From: Streptomyces sp. NBC_01116
Lineage (GTDB): Bacteria; Actinomycetota; Actinomycetes; Streptomycetales; Streptomycetaceae
Assembly (NCBI RefSeq): GCF_041435495.1
Contig: NZ_CP108644.1
Span: 4,387,501-4,451,500 of the forward strand
Direction of reading: 5' to 3'
DNA length: 64,000 nt
Positions 1 through 9,052 of this stretch are shown piece by piece. The position numbers and the translations under genes were made by a program. Each line of letters opens with the position of its first letter. Positions within the stretch are counted from its first letter, which is position 1. Under the pieces are notes generated by a model. The model saw only the letters and a program-made list of their open reading frames with translations, did no database searches and was not told where the DNA came from.

Positions 1-447
1 TACGGGCGGGCCGAACGGCTCGAAGGGCACGGCTGGCCCGAGTCGTTGGAGCGGCTGCCCCTCGAAGTCGTCGATCAGGTCGCCCTGTTCGGGCTGGACC
101 GGGCGCCCGCTCCCGTCCGCTCGGTGCGGGAGCTGGTCGACGGGGGCGTCGTCGCGGGGCGGCTGGTGGCGGCGGCCGGGCCCGATCTGCACCTTGCGGT
201 GGACGGGGTGGGCGTGGTCGTCCTGGACACGCGGCTGATCACCGGGTGGGACCTCGCCGCCGTGCCGGCGGAGGCCGTGCCCGCGAAGGCGGCGGCTGAG
301 GGGGCCGTGTCCGAGGGAGCCGTGTCCGAGGGAGCCGTGTCCGAGGGGGCCGCGTCTGCGGGGGCCGCGTCCGCCGTGGCGGAGAGTGATGTACGTGTCC
401 CCCTCATCGACATCGGCGGCGGCGGTGTGCAGGGTGGGTTGTTCTGA
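1..447 (+). CDS. Hypothetical protein, C-terminal part (5' end outside window)
   Basis: The reading frame is open from the first base to a TGA at 445-447, so the start lies before the window; about 148 residues are visible. I do not recognise the family. The visible part looks like a soluble alpha/beta segment, then an Ala/Val/Glu-rich tail built from repeated AVSEGA units (DNA about 295-350). The stop is 23 bp before the amidohydrolase GTG, so the two are probably co-transcribed. No function is assigned. Confidence 0.6.
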   Translation, partial: YGRAERLEGHGWPESLERLPLEVVDQVALFGLDRAPAPVRSVRELVDGGVVAGRLVAAAGPDLHLAVDGVGVVVLDTRLITGWDLAAVPAEAVPAKAAAEGAVSEGAVSEGAVSEGAASAGAASAVAESDVRVPLIDIGGGGVQGGLF

Positions 448-470
448 CCGCCGACCGAGGGAGAGCGTCC

Positions 471-1352
471 GTGGGGCCGGAGAGCGATGACGTGGTGCGG
501 TTCTGGGAGCGGCTCGGGCTGCCCGGGATCATCGACGTGCACACCCACTTCATGCCGGAGCAGGTCCTGCGCAAGGTGTGGGCCTACTTCGACGCCGCCG
601 GACCGCTCACCGGCCTGGAGTGGCCGATCACCTACCGGTACGAGGAGGAGCGGCGGCTGGAGCTGCTGCGGTCCTTCGGGGTGCTGCGCTTCACCTCCAT
701 GCTCTATCCGCACAAGCCCGGCATGGCCCGCTGGCTGAACGGCTGGGCCGCCGACTTCGCCGCCCGGACCCCCGACTGCCTGCACACCGCGACCCTCTTC
801 CCGGAGGACGGCGTGGAGGTGTACGTGAAGGAGGCCGTCGAGGCGGGGGCGCGGGTCTTCAAGTCGCACCTCCAGGTCGGCGCGTACGACGCCAACGACC
901 CGCTCCTGGACCCCGTGTGGGGGCTGCTCGCGGAGGCCGGGATCCCGGTGGTCACGCACTGCGGGTCGGGGCCCGCGCCGGGGGCGTACACCGGGCCTGA
1001 GCCGATCGGGCGGCTGCTGGCGCGTCATCCCCGGCTGCGGCTGGTCGTCGCGCACATGGGGATGCCGGAGTACGCGGAGTTCCTGGCGCTGGCGGAGGCG
1101 TATCCGGAGGTCCGGCTCGACACGACGATGGCGTTCACCGACTTCAGCGAGGGGTTCAGCCCCTTCCCGGCGGCGGAGCGGGGGCGGCTCGCCGACCTCG
1201 GGGACCGGATCCTGCTCGGGACCGACTTCCCGAACATCCCCTACCCGTACGTCCATCAGCTCCGGGCGCTGGAGCGGCTCGGGCTCGGGGACGCGTGGTT
1301 GCGGGCGGTCTGTCACGGGAACGCCGCCGTGTTGTTCCCCACGAGTGCCTGA
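471..1352 (+). CDS. Amidohydrolase family protein (ACMSD-like, Amidohydro_2)
   Basis: A 293-residue TIM-barrel metal-dependent hydrolase or decarboxylase. An HxH metal motif (DVHTHF) lies near residue 24, followed by VVTHCGSGP and VVAHMG with the later His ligands, and LLGTDFPN with the conserved Asp near the end; this is the Amidohydro_2 pattern. The GTG at 471 is preceded by a GAGGGAGAG ribosome-binding site. Family members act on small carboxylic or lactone substrates; the substrate cannot be read from the sequence. It probably shares a transcript with the partial upstream gene. The gene is intact and of usual length. Confidence 0.85.
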   Translation: MGPESDDVVRFWERLGLPGIIDVHTHFMPEQVLRKVWAYFDAAGPLTGLEWPITYRYEEERRLELLRSFGVLRFTSMLYPHKPGMARWLNGWAADFAARTPDCLHTATLFPEDGVEVYVKEAVEAGARVFKSHLQVGAYDANDPLLDPVWGLLAEAGIPVVTHCGSGPAPGAYTGPEPIGRLLARHPRLRLVVAHMGMPEYAEFLALAEAYPEVRLDTTMAFTDFSEGFSPFPAAERGRLADLGDRILLGTDFPNIPYPYVHQLRALERLGLGDAWLRAVCHGNAAVLFPTSA

Positions 1353-1440
1353 CGATTCCCTGGGGGGACGGTCGGCTTTCTCAGGGAATTCACAGGAACG
1401 GGTCAGGCTCCTCTCACGGGTGCCTCACAGAGTGGTCCCC

Positions 1441-2187
1441 ATGACGACGACGACCTCGCCCCAGGGGCGTACCGAACTGCTCAGGCCGGACCGTACCCCC
1501 GTGCGGGTCCTGGTTGTGGACGACGAGGCTCCGCTCGCCGAGCTGCTCTCGATGGCCCTGCGGTACGAGGGGTGGGAGGTGCGCAGCGCCGGGGACGGGG
1601 CCGGGGCCGTCCGGGCCGCGCGGGACTTCCGCCCGGACGCGGTCGTCCTGGACGTGATGCTCCCGGACATGGACGGGCTGTCCGTGCTGGGCCGGCTGCG
1701 CCGCGAGTACGACGACGTGCCGGTCCTCTTCCTGACCGCCCGGGACGCCGTCGAGGACCGGATCGCCGGGCTCACCGCCGGCGGCGACGACTACGTGACC
1801 AAGCCGTTCAGCCTGGAGGAGGTCGTGGCCCGGCTGCGCGGGCTCATCCGCCGCTCGGGCTCGGCCGTCGCCGCCGGGCGGAGCGAGTCCACGCTCGTCG
1901 TCGGGGACCTGGTGCTCGACGAGGACAGCCACGAGGTGAGCCGGGGCGGGGACGCGATCCACGTGACGGCCACCGAGTTCGAGCTGCTGCGCTTCCTGAT
2001 GCGCAATCCGCGCCGGGTGCTCAGCAAGGCGCAGATCCTCGACCGGGTCTGGAACTACGACTTCGGCGGCCAGGCCAACGTCGTCGAGCTCTACATCTCC
2101 TACCTCCGCAAGAAGATCGACGCCGGGCGTACGCCGATGATCCACACCCGGCGCGGTGCGGGGTATCTGATCAAGCCCGGTGAGTAG
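1441..2187 (+). CDS. OmpR/PhoB-family response regulator
   Basis: A 248-residue two-component response regulator. The receiver domain (residues about 20-135) has the acidic pocket in VVDDEAPL and the phospho-acceptor Asp71 in VVLDVMLPDMDG, with the conserved Lys in TKPFSLEE. The C-terminal winged helix (about 150-245) ends in the typical RRGAGYLI. I chose ATG 1441 because the homologous region begins just after it; the frame is open further upstream but the residues there are not family-like. Its stop overlaps the kinase GTG by 8 bp, so the pair is translationally coupled. Confidence 0.93.
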   Translation: MTTTTSPQGRTELLRPDRTPVRVLVVDDEAPLAELLSMALRYEGWEVRSAGDGAGAVRAARDFRPDAVVLDVMLPDMDGLSVLGRLRREYDDVPVLFLTARDAVEDRIAGLTAGGDDYVTKPFSLEEVVARLRGLIRRSGSAVAAGRSESTLVVGDLVLDEDSHEVSRGGDAIHVTATEFELLRFLMRNPRRVLSKAQILDRVWNYDFGGQANVVELYISYLRKKIDAGRTPMIHTRRGAGYLIKPGE

Positions 2188-3973
2188 GGGGCGGGGCCGT
2201 GCGAGGGTGCTGCGGCGGCCCTGGACGCTGCGGACCCGGCTCGTCGTGTCCGCCGTCTCGCTCATCGCGGTCGTCGCCGCCGTCATCGGGTCCGTCACCG
2301 CGATCGCCTTCCACAGCTACCTGTACGGCAAGCTCGACGACCAGCTGCGCTCCGTCGCCGAGCGGGCCCAGCGCCCGCCCGGGCCGGGGCCGGTGCCGGC
2401 GCCCGTGCCCCAGGCGCTGCGCGCGGCGGGCCCGCTCGGCTTCGTCGGCGGGGGCGGGCAGCCGCTCGGCACGTTCGGGGCGCTCCTCGGCGAGGACGGG
2501 GACGTCACCGCGTCGAAGGTCGTCGAGGACAGCGGGCTGCGTGTCCAGGAGAGCGCGAAGCCGCTGACCGGGGAGCAGCGGCGTGCCCTGGAGGCGGCCG
2601 CTCCGACCACCGGTGAGCGGGCCCGGAGCGTCGACCTCCCGGGGCTCGGCGGCTACCGCGTCGAGGCCGCGACCACCGCCGAGGGGTACACCGTCCTCGT
2701 CGGCATCCCCAGCGCCGAGGTGAGCGGTGCGCTGACCACCCTGATCGTCGTCGAGGTCTGCGTCACCGCCGCCGGGCTGCTGGCCGCGTCGATCGCGGGC
2801 ACCGTGCTCGTCGGGGTCGCCCTGCGGCCGCTGCGCCGGGTCGCCGCCACGGCCACCCGGGTATCCGAACTCCCCCTGCACAGCGGCGAGGTGGCCCTCC
2901 TGGAGCGGGTCCCGGATGCCGAGGCCGACCCGCGCACGGAGGTCGGGCAGGTGGGCGCGGCGCTCAACCGGATGCTCGGGCACGTCGGTTCGGCGCTCGC
3001 CGCCCGCCAGGAGAGCGAGACGCGGGTCCGGCAGTTCGTCGCGGACGCCAGCCATGAGCTGCGCACCCCGCTGGCCTCGATCCGGGGCTACGCCGAGCTG
3101 ACCCGGCGCGCCACCGGGGGCCGGGAAGCGCCGGAGCCCGGCCCGGTGACCCGGCACGCGCTGGGCCGGATCGAGTCGGAGGCGGACCGGATGACGGGCC
3201 TGGTGGAGGATCTGCTGCTGCTGGCCCGGCTGGACGCCGGGCGTCCGCTCTCGTACGGGAGCACCGATCTGCTGCCACTGGTCGTGGACGCGATCAGCGA
3301 CGCCCGCGCGGCGGACCAGGGGCCGCCTGGCCAGGATGTCGGGCCGCCTGGCCAGGATGTCGGGCCGCCGGGCCAGGATGTCGGGCCGCCGGGCCGGGAT
3401 GCCGGGGCGCCGGGCCAGGACGTGCCGGGCCGGGACGCACGGCACCGCTGGCGGCTTGAGCTGCCCGCCGAGCCCGTGACCGTACGCGCCGATCCCGACC
3501 GGTTCCAGCAGGTGCTCGTCAACCTGCTGGCCAACGCCCGCACCCACACTCCGCCGGGGACCACCGTCACCGTGTCCGTACGGCCGTCCGCGCGCGCCGG
3601 GGGGCCGGTCACGCTGGAGGTGGGCGACGACGGGCCCGGCATCCCGGCGGAGCTGCTGCCGCACGTCTTCGAACGGTTCGCCCGTGGCGACGCCTCCCGC
3701 TCGCGCGGGGACGGCACGGGCGGGGCGACCGGCTCCACCGGTCTCGGCCTCGCCATCGTGCAGGCCGTCGTCTCCGCGCACGGCGGGCGCGTACGGGTGG
3801 AGTCGGAGCCGGGCCGCACGGTGTTCGTGATCGAGCTGCCGACGGCAGCGGACGAGGCGCTCCGCGCGGACCCGGCGGGAGCGGACGCAGGGCCCCGCGC
3901 GGACCCGGCGGGAGCGGACGCAGGGCCCCGCGCGGACTCACAGGGCAGGGACAGGCTCAGCACACCGGTGTGA
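2180..3973 (+). CDS. Sensor histidine kinase, partner of the upstream regulator
   Basis: A 597-residue membrane kinase starting at GTG 2180. It has an N-terminal TM helix (about 20-45), an extracytoplasmic sensor region, a second TM (about 190-215), a HAMP domain and the HisKA H-box SHELRTPL with phospho-His near residue 292. The ATPase has an N-box (NLLANARTHTPPG), G1 (GDDGPGIP) and G2 (TGLGLAIV). Two low-complexity inserts are unusual: five 21-bp units encoding a GPPGQDV repeat between HisKA and the ATPase domain, and an Ala/Asp/Pro repeat near the C-terminus. It probably phosphorylates the regulator at 1441-2187; the signal is unknown. Confidence 0.93.
   Translation: MSRGRGRARVLRRPWTLRTRLVVSAVSLIAVVAAVIGSVTAIAFHSYLYGKLDDQLRSVAERAQRPPGPGPVPAPVPQALRAAGPLGFVGGGGQPLGTFGALLGEDGDVTASKVVEDSGLRVQESAKPLTGEQRRALEAAAPTTGERARSVDLPGLGGYRVEAATTAEGYTVLVGIPSAEVSGALTTLIVVEVCVTAAGLLAASIAGTVLVGVALRPLRRVAATATRVSELPLHSGEVALLERVPDAEADPRTEVGQVGAALNRMLGHVGSALAARQESETRVRQFVADASHELRTPLASIRGYAELTRRATGGREAPEPGPVTRHALGRIESEADRMTGLVEDLLLLARLDAGRPLSYGSTDLLPLVVDAISDARAADQGPPGQDVGPPGQDVGPPGQDVGPPGRDAGAPGQDVPGRDARHRWRLELPAEPVTVRADPDRFQQVLVNLLANARTHTPPGTTVTVSVRPSARAGGPVTLEVGDDGPGIPAELLPHVFERFARGDASRSRGDGTGGATGSTGLGLAIVQAVVSAHGGRVRVESEPGRTVFVIELPTAADEALRADPAGADAGPRADPAGADAGPRADSQGRDRLSTPV
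3320..3424 (+). repeat. Five tandem 21-bp units inside the kinase gene
   Basis: Five consecutive 21-bp units (3320, 3341, 3362, 3383, 3404) encode a seven-residue GPPGQDV motif. The first three are nearly identical and the last two diverged. The unit length is a multiple of three, so copy-number change keeps the frame and alters only the linker between dimerisation and catalytic domains. Confidence 0.9.
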
Positions 3974-3998
3974 CAGCACGGTTGGCGAACGTCGGAGC

Positions 3999-5387
3999 AT
4001 GACCACCGACAGCCTCCGGAGCGGCCCCGGCACGACCGGCCGCAGCAGCGGGGACGGCGGGCCCGGCGCCCCTCTGCCGGACAGGGAGCACCTCCCGGCC
4101 CGTGTCCCGGCCACCGCCGCCGCCGACGGCGTCCCCGTGCTCGACGTCGTCGTCCCCGTGTACAACGAGGAGAAGGACCTCCGCCCCTGCGTCGTGCGCC
4201 TGAACGGCCATCTCGCGCGGACCTTCCCGTACCCCTTCCGCATCACCGTCGCCGACAACGCCAGCACCGACTCCACTCCCGCCGTCGCCGCCTCGCTCGC
4301 CGCGGAGCTGCCCGGGGTGCGGTACGTGCGGCTGGCGGAGAAGGGCCGCGGGCGGGCGCTGCGCACGGTCTGGGCGGAGTCCGACGCACCGGTCCTCGCC
4401 TATATGGACGTCGACCTCTCCACCGACCTCAACGCCCTCCTCCCGCTGGTCGCCCCGCTGATCTCCGGCCACTCCGACCTGGCCATCGGCTCCCGGCTGG
4501 CGAGGAGTTCGCGGGTGGTGCGGGGGCCGAAGCGGGAGTTCGTCTCGCGCGCCTACAACCTGATCCTGCGCTCCTCGCTGGCCGCCGGGTTCAGCGACGC
4601 CCAGTGCGGGTTCAAGGCGATCCGGCGCGAGGTCGCCGAGCGGCTGCTGCCGATGGTGGAGGACAGCGGCTGGTTCTTCGACACCGAGCTGCTGGTCCTC
4701 GCCGAGCGGGCCGGGCTGCGCATCCACGAGGTGCCCGTCGACTGGATCGACGACCCGGACTCGACGGTCCGCATCGTGCGGACGGCCGCCGAGGACCTGA
4801 AAGGGGTGTGGCGGGTGGGGCGGGCGCTGGCCGTCGGCGCGCTGCCGCTGGACCGGCTGGCCCGGCCCTTCGGGGACGACCCGCGCGACCGGGCGCTGAC
4901 CGGGGTGGAGCGCGGACTGGCCCGCCAGCTCGTCGGGTTCTGCTTCGTGGGCGCGCTGTCGACGCTGTTCTACCTCGCGCTGTACTCCCTCTTCCGGCTC
5001 GGCGTCGGCCCGCAGCTCGCCAACGGCGGCGCGCTGCTCGTCTCCGCCGTCGCCAACACGGCCGCCAACCGCCGCCTGACCTTCGGTGTACGCGGCCGGA
5101 GCGGGGCCGTCCGCCACCAGGCGCAGGGGCTCGTGGTCTTCGCCATCGGCCTCGCGCTGACCAGCGGCTCGCTCGCCGCGCTGGGGGCGGCGTCCGGCGC
5201 GCCCTCGCACACCACGGAACTGGCCGTGCTGATCACCGCCAACCTCGCGGCCACCGTGCTGCGTTTCCTGCTCCTGCGCGCCTGGGTCTTCCCGGAGCGC
5301 CGCGCCACCGAACGGGGAGACGGTCAGGCGCGGTTGCCCGCCGCGACCGCCCTCCCGGTCCGCGACGAACCCGAGGATGTCCGATGA
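3999..5387 (+). CDS. Dolichol-phosphate-mannose-synthase-like glycosyltransferase fused to GtrA domain
   Basis: A 462-residue two-domain protein. The N-terminal GT2 domain (about 45-285) has PVYNEEKDL and the MDVDLSTD metal/nucleotide motif of polyprenyl-phosphate sugar synthases. The C-terminal part (about 310-440) is a GtrA-type membrane domain of four helices, with RQLVGFCFVGALSTLFY and a NRRLTF motif. The predicted role is loading a sugar onto a lipid carrier and supporting its presentation at the outer membrane face. The stop overlaps the next gene as ATGA, and that gene encodes a GT39-type transferase that would use such a donor. Confidence 0.9.
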   Translation: MTTDSLRSGPGTTGRSSGDGGPGAPLPDREHLPARVPATAAADGVPVLDVVVPVYNEEKDLRPCVVRLNGHLARTFPYPFRITVADNASTDSTPAVAASLAAELPGVRYVRLAEKGRGRALRTVWAESDAPVLAYMDVDLSTDLNALLPLVAPLISGHSDLAIGSRLARSSRVVRGPKREFVSRAYNLILRSSLAAGFSDAQCGFKAIRREVAERLLPMVEDSGWFFDTELLVLAERAGLRIHEVPVDWIDDPDSTVRIVRTAAEDLKGVWRVGRALAVGALPLDRLARPFGDDPRDRALTGVERGLARQLVGFCFVGALSTLFYLALYSLFRLGVGPQLANGGALLVSAVANTAANRRLTFGVRGRSGAVRHQAQGLVVFAIGLALTSGSLAALGAASGAPSHTTELAVLITANLAATVLRFLLLRAWVFPERRATERGDGQARLPAATALPVRDEPEDVR

Positions 5388-7564
5388 CCACGACCGCCGC
5401 CCCCGCGCTCCCCGCCGCCGCGCCGCCGACCGGGAGGGAAGGCCCCCGCTGGGCGCGCCCCGCGCTGTACGGGCTGCTGCTGGCGGTCGGGCTCGCGTAC
5501 CTCTGGAACCTCAGCGCCTCCGGGTACGCCAACTCCTTCTACTCCGCCGCCGTCCAGGCGGGCAGCCAGAGCTGGAAGGCACTCTTCTTCGGCTCGCTGG
5601 ACTCCGCAGGCGCCATCACCGTCGACAAGCCGCCCGCCGCGCTCTGGCCGATGGCCCTGTCGGTGCGGCTGTTCGGGCTCAACTCCTGGGCGATCCTGGC
5701 CCCCCAGGTCCTGATGGCGCTCGCCACGGCTGCCGTGCTGAACACCGCCGTACGCCGTCGCTTCGGGCCGGCCGCCGGGCTGATCGCGGTGGGCGTGTTC
5801 GCGCTGACGCCCGTGGCGGCGCTGATGTTCCGCTTCAACAACCCGGACGCGCTGCTGGCCCTGCTGATGACCGTCACCGTGTGGTGCGTGCTGCGTGCCC
5901 TGGAGCGGGGGCGGACGACGTGGCTGCTCTGGGCGGGCGCGGCGGTCGGCCTCGCGTTCCTGACGAAGACCCTCCAGGCGTTCCTGATCCTGCCGCCGCT
6001 GGCCGTGCTGTACGCGGTGTGCGCACCCGTTCCCGTGATGAGGCGGCTCGGCCAACTCGCCCTGTCCGCACTGACGATGGTCCTCGCAGGTGGCTGGTGG
6101 GTCGCGATCGTGGAGCTGATGCCCGCTTCCTCACGCCCGTACGTCGGCGGCTCGCAGAACAACTCCTTCCTGGAGCTGACCTTCGGCTACAACGGGCTCG
6201 GCCGGATCAACGGCGAGGAGACCGGGAGCGTCGGTGGCGGTGGCGGTCGTGGGGGCGGTGGCGGCGGTGGCTGGGGTGAGACCGGCATCGGCCGGATGTT
6301 CGACTCCGAGATCGGCGGCCAGATCGCGTGGCTGCTGCCCGCCGCGCTGATCCTGCTGGCGGCCGGGCTCTGGCTGACCCGGAAGGCGGCGCGGACCGAC
6401 TCCGCGCGGGCCGCGTTCGTCGCGTGGGGCGGTGCGCTGATCATGACGGCGGCCGTGTTCAGCTTCATGGCCGGGATCTTCCACCAGTACTACACGGTGG
6501 CCCTCGCCCCGTACGTCGCGGCGCTCGTCGCCATGGGTGTCGCGGTGCTGTGGGAGGAGCGGGGCGCGTGGTGGCCGCGCGCGGTGCTCGCGGGCACGGT
6601 CGTCGCGACGGTGGTCTGGGCGTACGTCCTGCTGGGCCGCACCCCGGACTACCTGCCGTGGCTGCGGTGGGCGGTCCTGGCGGCCGGGCTGGCCGGTGCG
6701 CTCGGGCTGTCGGCCGTGGGCCGGTTCGGCGGCCGGGGCCTGGCGGCCGCCGTGGTGGGGCTGAGCTGCGCGGCGTCGCTGGCGGGGCCGGCGGCGTACA
6801 CCGTCTCCACCCTGAACAGCGGCCACCAGGGCTCGATCGTGACCGCCGGTCCTTCGGCCGGCTTCGGCATGGGCGGACCCGGGGGCGGGGGCGGCCGGGG
6901 CGGCCCCGGTGGACCCGGCGGCGGTGACGGCGGGCAGCGCGGCGGCCTGCAACAGCCTCCCGGTCAGGCGCAGGGCCAGGGTCAGGCGCAGGGCGGCATG
7001 CCTGCGTTGCCCGGAGGCGCCGCACCTGGAGGGACGGCACCGGGAGGAACCTCGCCCGGCGGTACGGGTACGGGTACGGGTACGGGGACGGGCAGGGGCA
7101 CGGCCCCCGGCTTCGGCGAAGGCATGAGGGGTGGCGGCGGAGGCGGCGGAGGTGGCGGCATGGGCGGACTGCTCAACGGCACGTCCGTCGACGCCGAGGC
7201 GAAGGCGCTGCTGGAGAAGGGCGCGGACGACTACACGTGGGTCGCCGCGGCCGTCGGCGCGCAGAACGCGGCCGGCTACCAACTCGCGACCGGCGAACCG
7301 GTGATGGCGATCGGCGGCTTCAACGGGAGCGACCCGTCACCGACGTTGGCCCGGTTCAAGGAGTACGTCGCGGAAGGGAGGATCCACTACTTCGTCTCGG
7401 GCGGCGGAATGGGCGGAGGCACGGGCGGCGGGATGGAAGGAGGGGGCGGCATGGGCGGCTCCTCCGGCACCTCTTCCCGGATCTCCTCCTGGGTGACGGC
7501 GAACTTCACCGAGGTCACCGTCGGCAGCGTCACGTTCTACGACCTGACGCGGCCCACGAGTTGA
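5384..7564 (+). CDS. ArnT/PMT-like (GT39/GT83) polytopic glycosyltransferase
   Basis: A 726-residue membrane glycosyltransferase. The start ATG 5384 lies in an ATGA overlap with the previous gene. About ten to twelve TM helices are visible. The first periplasmic loop contains SFYSAAVQAGSQSWK and DSAGAITVDKPP, typical of Streptomyces ArnT-like transferases that use lipid-linked sugars. Two long Gly-rich insertions (about residues 285-305 and 485-600) and a soluble C-terminal domain (YTWVAAAVGAQNAAGYQ onward) follow. It probably acts with the GT2-GtrA protein in glycosylating a cell-surface acceptor; the acceptor is unknown. Confidence 0.88.
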   Translation: MTTTAAPALPAAAPPTGREGPRWARPALYGLLLAVGLAYLWNLSASGYANSFYSAAVQAGSQSWKALFFGSLDSAGAITVDKPPAALWPMALSVRLFGLNSWAILAPQVLMALATAAVLNTAVRRRFGPAAGLIAVGVFALTPVAALMFRFNNPDALLALLMTVTVWCVLRALERGRTTWLLWAGAAVGLAFLTKTLQAFLILPPLAVLYAVCAPVPVMRRLGQLALSALTMVLAGGWWVAIVELMPASSRPYVGGSQNNSFLELTFGYNGLGRINGEETGSVGGGGGRGGGGGGGWGETGIGRMFDSEIGGQIAWLLPAALILLAAGLWLTRKAARTDSARAAFVAWGGALIMTAAVFSFMAGIFHQYYTVALAPYVAALVAMGVAVLWEERGAWWPRAVLAGTVVATVVWAYVLLGRTPDYLPWLRWAVLAAGLAGALGLSAVGRFGGRGLAAAVVGLSCAASLAGPAAYTVSTLNSGHQGSIVTAGPSAGFGMGGPGGGGGRGGPGGPGGGDGGQRGGLQQPPGQAQGQGQAQGGMPALPGGAAPGGTAPGGTSPGGTGTGTGTGTGRGTAPGFGEGMRGGGGGGGGGGMGGLLNGTSVDAEAKALLEKGADDYTWVAAAVGAQNAAGYQLATGEPVMAIGGFNGSDPSPTLARFKEYVAEGRIHYFVSGGGMGGGTGGGMEGGGGMGGSSGTSSRISSWVTANFTEVTVGSVTFYDLTRPTS

Positions 7565-7571
7565 GGGACCG

Positions 7572-7618
7572 GGGCGTACGTGGCCGGGATCGGGATCAGA
7601 ACCCGGCCGCGTACGTCC
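7572..7618. terminator. Long hairpin between convergent genes
   Basis: A near-perfect stem pairs bases 7572-7588 with 7602-7618 around a 13-nt loop, just after the glycosyltransferase stop and running into the 3' end of the convergent serine hydrolase gene. It is suited to end transcription from both sides. No U-tract is present, as is common in Streptomyces. Confidence 0.7.
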
Positions 7619-8759
7619 AGAAGTCCCGCATCACCTCGGGCGCGGCCGGTCCGCCCATCTCCATCTGGGTGAGCAGGACGGCGACCGTGCCCGTGGCGGG
7701 GATGACGTGGGCCGTGGTGCCGGTGCCGCCGACCCAGCCGTAGCGGCCGAGCACGTTCCAGGGGGCGGCGATCTCGACGTCCACCGCGCCGCCGAACCCC
7801 CAGCCCTGGCCCTCCGTGAACAGCCCGCTCGCGGCGCGCTGCTCCGGGGTCAGGTGGTCCGTGATCATCTGGCGGACGGACTCGCCGGCCAGGACCCGGG
7901 CACCGGCGTCGCTCAGCCCCTCGGCGAGCAGCATCCGGCCGAAGGCGGCCCAGTCGTCGACGGTCGAGACCAGGCCGCCCGCGCCGGACGGGAAGGGGGG
8001 CGGGCTGCTCCACTGCCCGTCCGGCGCGTCGATCAGGACCGGGTCACCGCCGCCCTCCGCCCCGGCCCGGTAGTAGCCCGTGAACCGGTCCAGCGCGGCG
8101 GGCTCCACGGCGAACCCGGTGTCCGTCATGCCGAGGGGCTCGAAGAGCCGCTCCGCCAGATACGCGGGCAGCGGGCGGCCGGCGACCCGGGCGATGAGGA
8201 CGCCGAGGATGTCGGAGCACGTGTTGTAGAGCCAGCCGTCGCCCGGCTGGTGCAGCAACGGGATACGGGACAGCGCGGCCATCCAGGCGTCCGGCGCGAG
8301 GACGGCCTGCGGCTGTGGCGGCCCCTGTTTCAGCTCGGCGAACAGCGGGGCGACGGCCGGGAGCGAGAAGTCGGACGGGAAGCCGTATCCGGCCCGGAAG
8401 GTCAGCAGGTCGAGCAGGGTGATCGGGCGGACCGCCGGCACCACGTCCTCGACCGGGCTCTGCGGGGTCCGTACGACCAGGGGCGCGGCCAGCTCGGGCA
8501 GCCACGCCGCGACCGGGTCGGCGGGGGCGATCAGGCCGTCCTCGACGAGCGTCATGGCGGCCGCCGCCACGATCGGCTTGGTGATCGAGGCGATACGGAA
8601 GAGCGAGTCCCGCCGCATCGGCACGGACCCGGCGAGGACGGCCGTACCGGCCGAGACCACCTCGGTCCTGCCGCCCCGGGCGACCAGGGCCACCGCGCCC
8701 GGCATCGAGCCCTCGGCGATGTGGGCGTCCAGCAGTTCGTGCAGGGAGGGGGTGGTCAT
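7596..8759 (-). CDS. Serine hydrolase (class C beta-lactamase/esterase family)
   Basis: A 387-residue penicillin-binding-protein-like hydrolase. The nucleophile motif SITK (SxxK) lies near residue 58, a Y-N motif in WLYNTCSD near residue 180, and a Gly-rich third motif (WVGGTGTTAHV) near the C-terminus. No signal peptide is visible, so it is probably cytoplasmic, like many EstB-type esterases. The ATG at 8759 is the natural start. It is a single gene, convergent with the glycosyltransferase. Confidence 0.88.
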   Translation of the reverse strand: MTTPSLHELLDAHIAEGSMPGAVALVARGGRTEVVSAGTAVLAGSVPMRRDSLFRIASITKPIVAAAAMTLVEDGLIAPADPVAAWLPELAAPLVVRTPQSPVEDVVPAVRPITLLDLLTFRAGYGFPSDFSLPAVAPLFAELKQGPPQPQAVLAPDAWMAALSRIPLLHQPGDGWLYNTCSDILGVLIARVAGRPLPAYLAERLFEPLGMTDTGFAVEPAALDRFTGYYRAGAEGGGDPVLIDAPDGQWSSPPPFPSGAGGLVSTVDDWAAFGRMLLAEGLSDAGARVLAGESVRQMITDHLTPEQRAASGLFTEGQGWGFGGAVDVEIAAPWNVLGRYGWVGGTGTTAHVIPATGTVAVLLTQMEMGGPAAPEVMRDFWTYAAGF

Positions 8760-8947
8760 GGGTCGTCCTTCGTCCGGTACGGCGTGTGCTGTCGGAGGCC
8801 TGCCACACCCCCCCCGGAGGTGCCCCGTGGTGCGCGTCCGCGGGAGGTGGGCCGGGCGCGGCCCTCGGACGGGAGGACGCGCGCCGGCCCTGGAGGAGGC
8901 ATTCGGGCCGAAGGTGATGACTCCCGGACCGCCCGGGACTCATCGGC

Positions 8948-9005
8948 CCTCCGGCTCCGCTCCGGGCCCGCTCCGGCTCCACTCCGGTCCCGCTCCGGTC
9001 CCGCC
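8948..9005. repeat. Short degenerate GCTCCGG-type repeats in intergenic DNA
   Basis: The 293-bp gap between the two minus-strand genes contains about six imperfect copies of a roughly 10-bp GCTCCGGTCC-like unit. No gene or clear promoter is visible in the rest of the gap. Confidence 0.5.
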
Positions 9006-9052
9006 CGCCCCGTCCGGGCTCATCCCCCCCCGGGCCACCTCTGTCGGCGGGC

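Noticed and set aside
75..1316. 413-codon minus-strand frame opposite the amidohydrolase
   Set aside because: Arg/Pro/Gly-rich composition typical of antisense in high-G+C DNA; the plus strand encodes a clear enzyme.
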